From contig CBDDKO010000002.1 in the NCBI GenBank assembly GCA_965230275.1, forward strand, positions 2,294,001 through 2,358,000: 64,000 nt of DNA. Reading direction: 5' to 3'. This DNA is from JAJRRS01 sp965230275. GTDB lineage: Bacteria > Planctomycetota > Phycisphaerae > Phycisphaerales > Phycisphaeraceae. The position numbers and the translations under genes were made by a program. Under the pieces are notes generated by a model. It did not search any database. It worked only from the letters and a program-made list of their open reading frames with translations, and was not told where the DNA came from. This document shows positions 59,467 to 64,000 of the stretch, piece by piece (the stretch's first letter is position 1; each line of letters begins with the position of its first letter).

Positions 59467-60750
59467 GTGGTGCGCAAGCCGTCGGGTATCATCGCGGCGG
59501 TTCTATGCATGTACGGCCTGGAGCAGTGGGCGCAAGCGACCAGCTCTTTCTTTGTCACCCACGGGACACTGATCAATATCGCGACCGGCGTGCTGGTGCT
59601 TGGTGCCCTGATGGTCAAGCTGTTTCAGAACCGATTGCAGTTCGGCGAGTACCCGCTCGTGGGGTGGCTGACACTCATGCTGTATACCCTGGCGATATCC
59701 AGCTTCGTCTGGGCCACCTATCGTGAAGGCTTGATCACACGGGTCAACCTGCAATACCCCTACATCATCACGGTGGTCGTTCTGACGCCCTGGCTCATCT
59801 ACGACCTGGATGACCTGAAGGCAGGGTTGATGTATATGCTGTTGATCGGCTCGATCCTGGCCGTCCTGCTGGCCCTAACGGTCAACTGGTCCTACCGCGG
59901 CATCGAGCTGCAAGGGGCGGTCGGGACGCGCGGTAATCCGTTAGCGGTTGCATCGTTAGGCGGGTACGTGTGTATCCTCGCGATGTTGATGAACTTCCGG
60001 GGGACGGCGAGGGCCTGGCAGTTATTACGCTGGCCCGCCCTCGCGTTCGGTATCTATCTGCCGATCGTCTCGGGCTCACGCGGGCAGCTGATCGCTGTGG
60101 TCGCCGTGGTCTTGCTCTTGCTCCCGGCCAGCCGCCGCTTTACCAACTGGAAGGGGTTTGTTGCCTCGGTGATTGCTGTCGGGCTATTCGGGGTGGTCGC
60201 CGCTTACGCATACCAACAGTTCGCCACCGGCGACCGATGGTCCAGCGAGGAACTGATCGCCGGGTACGCCGAGACCCGGCTCGCATTCGCCGGGATCATG
60301 CTTGAGACTTGGCTGGAAGCGGGGCCAATCCGCTGGATCATCGGCTTGGGTAATAGCTCGGGGTTCGCGCCGTGGCTGCTCGGTCGATACCCGCACTTCG
60401 TCGCGGTCGAAATCCTGGCCGACGAGGGCCTGATCGGATTCTCGCTGTTTATCAGTATCCTGATCCTCTCGGTCCGAGCGGTCCTCAGGATCTATCCCTA
60501 CGTGAAAGATGATCCGCCGATGCGCGGCCTGGTGATTTCACTCGCGGGGATGATGCTCTTCGACGTGATCTTGTCTTGCAAGCAAGGGTCGTTGCTTGGC
60601 AGCACCTACATTTTCGCGTTCGCCATTATGCTCGGCCGTCTGGATATGTACTTCCGGCACGTGGCAGCGGCGACCCATGCGCAGGCCGTCGCGGCCTATC
60701 AGGCCAACGATGAAGGGCCCGCTCAACCCGGCCTGGAAGGATCTGGTTGA
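59467..60750 (+). CDS. O-antigen ligase/polymerase-family protein (Wzy-like)
   Basis: 427 residues from GTG 59467, ten or more membrane helices. Large periplasmic loop with YAETRLAFAGIMLETWLEAGPIRWIIGLGNSSGF and YPHFVAVEILADEGLIGFSLF, as in the WaaL/Wzy group (H-x-x-x...E-x-G-x-x-G). Upstream codons in frame from 59404 (PTITTLAIFALVQLFFWLAVV) encode a good membrane helix, so the true start may be earlier, on a non-ATG codon such as ATT 59416 after GGAG. Polymerises or ligates the exported glycan. Overlaps the acetyltransferase gene. Confidence 0.85.
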   Translation: MVRKPSGIIAAVLCMYGLEQWAQATSSFFVTHGTLINIATGVLVLGALMVKLFQNRLQFGEYPLVGWLTLMLYTLAISSFVWATYREGLITRVNLQYPYIITVVVLTPWLIYDLDDLKAGLMYMLLIGSILAVLLALTVNWSYRGIELQGAVGTRGNPLAVASLGGYVCILAMLMNFRGTARAWQLLRWPALAFGIYLPIVSGSRGQLIAVVAVVLLLLPASRRFTNWKGFVASVIAVGLFGVVAAYAYQQFATGDRWSSEELIAGYAETRLAFAGIMLETWLEAGPIRWIIGLGNSSGFAPWLLGRYPHFVAVEILADEGLIGFSLFISILILSVRAVLRIYPYVKDDPPMRGLVISLAGMMLFDVILSCKQGSLLGSTYIFAFAIMLGRLDMYFRHVAAATHAQAVAAYQANDEGPAQPGLEGSG

Positions 60751-61415
60751 TGAACGGGAACCGGCACTCAAGTGCGCCAGACGAGACGGTCGACATCCGG
60801 GTCTCGCCGCCGGTCACGCTCAGTGGCATCCTGCCGGACCTGATCTTCCATAGCCCCAAGAGAAACAATGCCCCGTCCTGGAAGCACGCGTTGCGTGTCG
60901 TGGCCACGGCATTGACCTCGTCGGGTTTTCACATGATGTTGGTGTACCGCCTCGGGGCGTTTTGCCATAAAGCCCGTCTGCGCCCCCTGTCCATGCTGTG
61001 TGAAAAGTTTATCTACCATTGGTACCACTGCCTGATCCCGTGTTCGGCTCAGTTGGGCCCCGGGATATGGGTGCCGCACCCGTTGGGGATTGTGCTGAAT
61101 CCGCGGGTCAGGATTGGCCGGTATGTCGCCCTGCTTCAGAATGTCGAAGTCGTTGACGTCTGGCCGGATGACAAGGGGCGGTCGGGCCTGGTCGGGGACC
61201 GGACGATCTTGTACAGCGGGGCGGTGCTGCTGAGGGGTGCCGTGGTGGGCGAAGAGTCGATCGTCGCGGCGCGTGCGCTGGTGACCAAGCCGGTGCCGCC
61301 ACGTAGTGTTGCCACGGGGATGCCCGCCAAAACCCGGCCGGTTCGGCCCGAGGAATTGGAAAGCGCCCTGAAACGCGACCCGCAGACCCGAGCATCGCGG
61401 CCGACCGGGGCGTGA
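60750..61415 (+). CDS. Hexapeptide-repeat acyltransferase (serine O-acetyltransferase-like)
   Basis: 221 residues. ATG 60750 overlaps the preceding TGA, with GGAAGG upstream. A helical N-terminal half is followed by left-handed beta-helix repeats (LGPGIWVPHPLGIVLNPRVRIGRYVALLQNVEV... LVGDRTILYSGAVLLRGAVVGEESIVAARALV), then the usual VATGMPAKTRP end. Likely O-acetylates the glycan. The usual catalytic His can be matched in VPHPLG. Confidence 0.87.
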   Translation: MNGNRHSSAPDETVDIRVSPPVTLSGILPDLIFHSPKRNNAPSWKHALRVVATALTSSGFHMMLVYRLGAFCHKARLRPLSMLCEKFIYHWYHCLIPCSAQLGPGIWVPHPLGIVLNPRVRIGRYVALLQNVEVVDVWPDDKGRSGLVGDRTILYSGAVLLRGAVVGEESIVAARALVTKPVPPRSVATGMPAKTRPVRPEELESALKRDPQTRASRPTGA

Positions 61416-61498
61416 GTGGTTAGGTTGGCGGCCGGCCGGAGTGTTCGCTACTGTAATCGACCGTTTGAGATGTCGGGGGATGAGAAAGGCACCTGAAA

Positions 61499-62377
61499 AT
61501 GAGGTTGATGATCGCCGGGGCGTCCAAGTCGGGGTCTGAATGGTTACTGGCGTGCTTGCAAGAGCACCCAGAGGTATTCATGGCTCAGGGCAGCACGGAT
61601 TACTTCAGTCGGCGTTACGACAAGGGCCTGGACTGGTATCTGCAGCACTTCAAGCCAGCAACCGATGCACACAAAGTCGTCGGCGAGAAGTCCACCTCCT
61701 ACATCATCTTCCCGGACGTCCCCGAGCGCATCCACGAGTTTGATCCCGACACGCGGTTCCTGTTTGTCTTGCGCGATCCGGTGAGCCGGGCGTATTCGCA
61801 TTACTGCATGCTGCTGCGTGCCGGGCAGGTCAGCGACAACGTCCGCGAGGTACTTCAGCCCGGGCACATGCTCGTCGAAGAGGGCAACTACTACGAGCAG
61901 ATCCAGCGGTTCGTGAAACTCTTCGGCGAAGACCACGTCAAGGTGATGTTCCACGACGACCTGTCGAAGGACGACGAGAAGTTCTGGCTTGAGGTGCTGC
62001 ACCACATCGGCGTGGACGACACGGTCCGGCCGTCGCTGCTGGGCAAGAAGCTGCACGTGCGGAAGACCCGGCCGAAGTTCGTCGGTCTGTTCGTGTTCTT
62101 CAGCAAGGTGTTTGCCTGGTTCGGCAAGCTCGGCCCGTGGGCGCGGCGATTCATGCAGTTCCTGCGCACCCGGGGGGTGGTAGACCTGTTCCACAAGCTC
62201 AACCGCGGGGAAGACTTCCCCGAGTTCACCGCGGAGCACAAGCGCGAGCTGGCTGAGTACTACCTCCCTGACATAGAAAAGCTAGGCGAGTGGACGGGGC
62301 GTGACATGACACACTGGGTGACGAAGTACACCGCCGACGTGAAAGACAAAGCCCAGGCCGAAACCGCCCCCGCCTGA
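61499..62377 (+). CDS. Sulfotransferase
   Basis: 292 residues. PAPS-binding loop AGASKSGSEWLLACLQEHP (5'-phosphosulfate loop) and the 3'-phosphate motif FVLRDPVSRAYSHYCMLL. Soluble; the C-terminal half is helical and basic. Transfers sulfate from PAPS to a carbohydrate or other acceptor. In this neighbourhood it probably sulfates the exopolysaccharide, a common feature of marine bacteria. Converges with a second sulfotransferase, 11 bp apart. Confidence 0.9.
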   Translation: MRLMIAGASKSGSEWLLACLQEHPEVFMAQGSTDYFSRRYDKGLDWYLQHFKPATDAHKVVGEKSTSYIIFPDVPERIHEFDPDTRFLFVLRDPVSRAYSHYCMLLRAGQVSDNVREVLQPGHMLVEEGNYYEQIQRFVKLFGEDHVKVMFHDDLSKDDEKFWLEVLHHIGVDDTVRPSLLGKKLHVRKTRPKFVGLFVFFSKVFAWFGKLGPWARRFMQFLRTRGVVDLFHKLNRGEDFPEFTAEHKRELAEYYLPDIEKLGEWTGRDMTHWVTKYTADVKDKAQAETAPA

Positions 62378-62388
62378 TCCGGCCTCAT

Positions 62389-63333
62389 TCACTTGCCGCG
62401 TCGGGTGCCCGCCAGGGTGATCCGGATACGCCGCAAGAAGAAGCCGGGCAGGCGTATCAGCAGTTCCCATAGTGACCTGCCGAGGGAGTACTTCTGGATC
62501 TCATAGCCGTTCTCACGCAGCTCCGAGCCGGCGATGAGCTGATAGACCGCGATCTGGCCGGGGGTCATTTCCCTCTTGTAGCGCGCGACACGCGACGAGG
62601 TGACCGGTTCGAGGGTGCGCAGTTTATGCGTTTCATGCTGAGCGAAACCCTTGAACTCACGCTTCTCATGCTGCAGCAGCTTCTCACTGAATGGCTCATC
62701 AAGAAACTCACACAGCCTGCGTACATGCGGCTCGGGATCGGTCACGAGGTCTTCGTAGCGCACGGAGGTGTAGCGGTCTGGCGGCAGGTCGCGCTTGTAG
62801 GCGCGGTGCATCCGCTGGTAGTCGCGCCATGCGTAGGCGGAGCTGATCACGTCGCTGGCGAAGGCTTCGCCCTGGCTGGTGGCGACGTCTCGGCCGTCGC
62901 GGATGATGGCGATGACCTTGCTGTCGGGGAAGCGTTCGAGGATCTGCCGGGTCATCGGCATGTGTCGGGGCGTCTTCTCGCCGATGCGTCGGCAACCGGC
63001 ACGCTCCTGCATATGCGTTAGCAGTACATCGAACCAGTCGTAGTCGTCAGGCGGGGCGGCCTTGAAGCGCTTGATCAGCTCGTCCCTATCGACGTCCATT
63101 TTGTTGGTGTCGATGTGGCGGACGACGCGGTCGATGGTGCGCTTAACGCCCTGGTCCGTGTTCAACGGGCCGAAGCGGGCGCGCTGGGTGACGGTCAGGT
63201 GCAGGAACTTGGTTTCCTCGGGGAAGTGCACGCCGTCGAGGCAGCTGAGCATAACCTGCAACAGCGTCGTCCCGGATCGGGGTGAGCCGACCACGAAGAA
63301 CGGGCACTTGGTTTGCATGGGTGACTCGGTCAT
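62389..63333 (-). CDS. Sulfotransferase
   Basis: 314 residues from ATG 63333 with AGGGG upstream. PAPS loop FVVGSPRSGTTLLQVMLSC near the N-terminus, 3'-phosphate motif VIAIIRDGRDVATSQ and conserved YTSVRYEDLVTDPEPHVRRLCEFLDEP. Belongs to the bacterial sulfotransf_3 type, different from the one at 61499, so two different sulfation positions are plausible. Followed upstream by the GDP-mannose dehydrogenase gene, same strand. Confidence 0.92.
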   Translation of the reverse strand: MTESPMQTKCPFFVVGSPRSGTTLLQVMLSCLDGVHFPEETKFLHLTVTQRARFGPLNTDQGVKRTIDRVVRHIDTNKMDVDRDELIKRFKAAPPDDYDWFDVLLTHMQERAGCRRIGEKTPRHMPMTRQILERFPDSKVIAIIRDGRDVATSQGEAFASDVISSAYAWRDYQRMHRAYKRDLPPDRYTSVRYEDLVTDPEPHVRRLCEFLDEPFSEKLLQHEKREFKGFAQHETHKLRTLEPVTSSRVARYKREMTPGQIAVYQLIAGSELRENGYEIQKYSLGRSLWELLIRLPGFFLRRIRITLAGTRRGK

Positions 63334-63357
63334 GAGCAAAGCCCCTGGCTCAACGGA

Positions 63358-64000
63358 CTACCAGTAGAGGCCCTCGTAGTTCGGCGCGTCGCGCAGGGCA
63401 TCGACCTTCGCCAGGTCGAACACGCGGTGGTTGTCGCGCCACTTGACCTTGCCCCACTGCTCGGGGGTGAGCCGGTGTGTGACCAGTACGATGTCGGACT
63501 CGTCGATGACCGCCTGCAGGTCGTTGCTGAGCAATTCCGCCAGGTGCGGGATCGACATCAGCGCGAAGCTGCGGTTGGCACCGACCAGGGACTGCACGGA
63601 GAGGTGGGCGTCGTAGATCTTGACCGGATGGCCCTTGCCACAGAGCTGTTCGACGACGGTGACGGTGGGCGATTCACGGACGTCGTCGGTGCCTTCCTTG
63701 AAGGCGAGCCCGATGATGCCGACCTTAGGCCTCTCAGGGCTGACAACGCGTGAGAGCAGCGCATCGACCTGAGTCTTATTAGATAGCTTCATACCCTCGA
63801 GCATCGGCAGCGGGGTCGCGGTCTGCCGGGCCATGTCGAGCATGGCGCGCATGTCCTTAGGCAGGCAGGAGCCGCCGAACGCCATGCCGGGGATCAGGTA
63901 CTTCGGCGAGATGTTGAGCTTCTCGTCCTGACAGAAAACGCGCATCACGTCGGTGGCGTCGATGTCCATCTCCCGGCAGATCATGCCGATCTCGTTACCA
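63358..64000 (-). CDS. algD: GDP-mannose 6-dehydrogenase (AlgD-like), partial at window edge
   Basis: The C-terminal ~214 residues are in the window; the frame runs off the right end (NEIGMICREMDIDATDVM..). Diagnostic features: FGGSCLPKDMRAM with catalytic Cys, LAFKEGTDDVRESPT and the C-terminal Rossmann part PVKIYDAH. The sequence ISPKYLIPGMAFGGSCLPKD matches AlgD more than UDP-glucose dehydrogenase. It would oxidise GDP-mannose to GDP-mannuronate, the precursor of alginate-type polymers, consistent with the two alginate lyases nearby. Specificity between GDP-Man and UDP-sugars is inferred. Confidence 0.85.
   Translation of the reverse strand, partial: GNEIGMICREMDIDATDVMRVFCQDEKLNISPKYLIPGMAFGGSCLPKDMRAMLDMARQTATPLPMLEGMKLSNKTQVDALLSRVVSPERPKVGIIGLAFKEGTDDVRESPTVTVVEQLCGKGHPVKIYDAHLSVQSLVGANRSFALMSIPHLAELLSNDLQAVIDESDIVLVTHRLTPEQWGKVKWRDNHRVFDLAKVDALRDAPNYEGLYW

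Overview
The window looks like chromosomal DNA of a planctomycete, most probably class Phycisphaerae. This is inferred from gene content and not from any rRNA or tRNA, none of which I found. The pointers are five secreted proteins ending in PEP-CTERM sorting signals, paired EF-hand (dockerin-like) GD-x-N-x-D-G repeats on secreted enzymes, an ECF sigma factor beside a membrane anti-sigma-like protein with a pseudopilin-like tail, a circularly permuted ATP-grasp cluster, and GC-rich housekeeping genes punctuated by AT-richer single-gene islands.

Layout. 0-5.9 kb: a PEP-CTERM surface-protein locus (double DUF4114 protein and two trypsin-like proteases). The first gene has a sigma54-type promoter with three upstream palindromes. 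The locus is littered with a ~70 bp palindromic mini-element, IS5-family transposase scraps and a broken toxin-like gene. 5.9-11.2 kb: ATP-grasp / alpha-E / transglutaminase operon followed by a secreted protein and a deacetylase-like lipoprotein. 11.2-15.9 kb: an accessory gene, a repeat-rich gap, a membrane protein and the sigma/anti-sigma pair. 16-24 kb: two ImmA/IrrE islands (one with a DUF4411 PIN toxin, one with a 58-residue protein) around DUF1015, the fused aroDE gene and an SDR. 24-35.8 kb: MshEN and SH3-like proteins, a TetR-led oxidoreductase operon (four SDR-type enzymes and an ALDH-like enzyme), a receiver/degenerate-HPt protein, an M50-like peptidase and a subtilase-like protein. 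36-45 kb: surface-sugar genes (glf, methyltransferase, GT2, fcl, gmd) with a variable region between GT2 and fcl in which 3' ends of both genes are duplicated around unrelated cargo genes. 45-53 kb: transglutaminase-like protein, LD-carboxypeptidase, DUF2330, MurJ, VanZ-like. 54-64 kb: two tandem PEP-CTERM/dockerin alginate lyases, flippase, O-antigen ligase/polymerase, acetyltransferase, two sulfotransferases and an AlgD-like GDP-mannose dehydrogenase cut by the window edge.

How it fits together. The right half reads as synthesis, export, sulfation, acetylation and trimming of an extracellular polysaccharide that may contain fucose, galactofuranose and mannuronate. The PEP-CTERM proteins would be displayed in the same extracellular matrix. 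This is inference from neighbourhood.

The most unusual material is at the DNA level: (i) a short CCCCCGGAAGT unit found at roughly ten sites, in different reading frames and both orientations, including inside otherwise conserved genes; (ii) long palindromes built of short direct repeats that sit at gene 3' ends and twice supply the stop codon; (iii) the GT2/fcl cargo slots; (iv) the 70 bp palindromic element with a TTCG-capped stem. Novelty of these could not be checked here.
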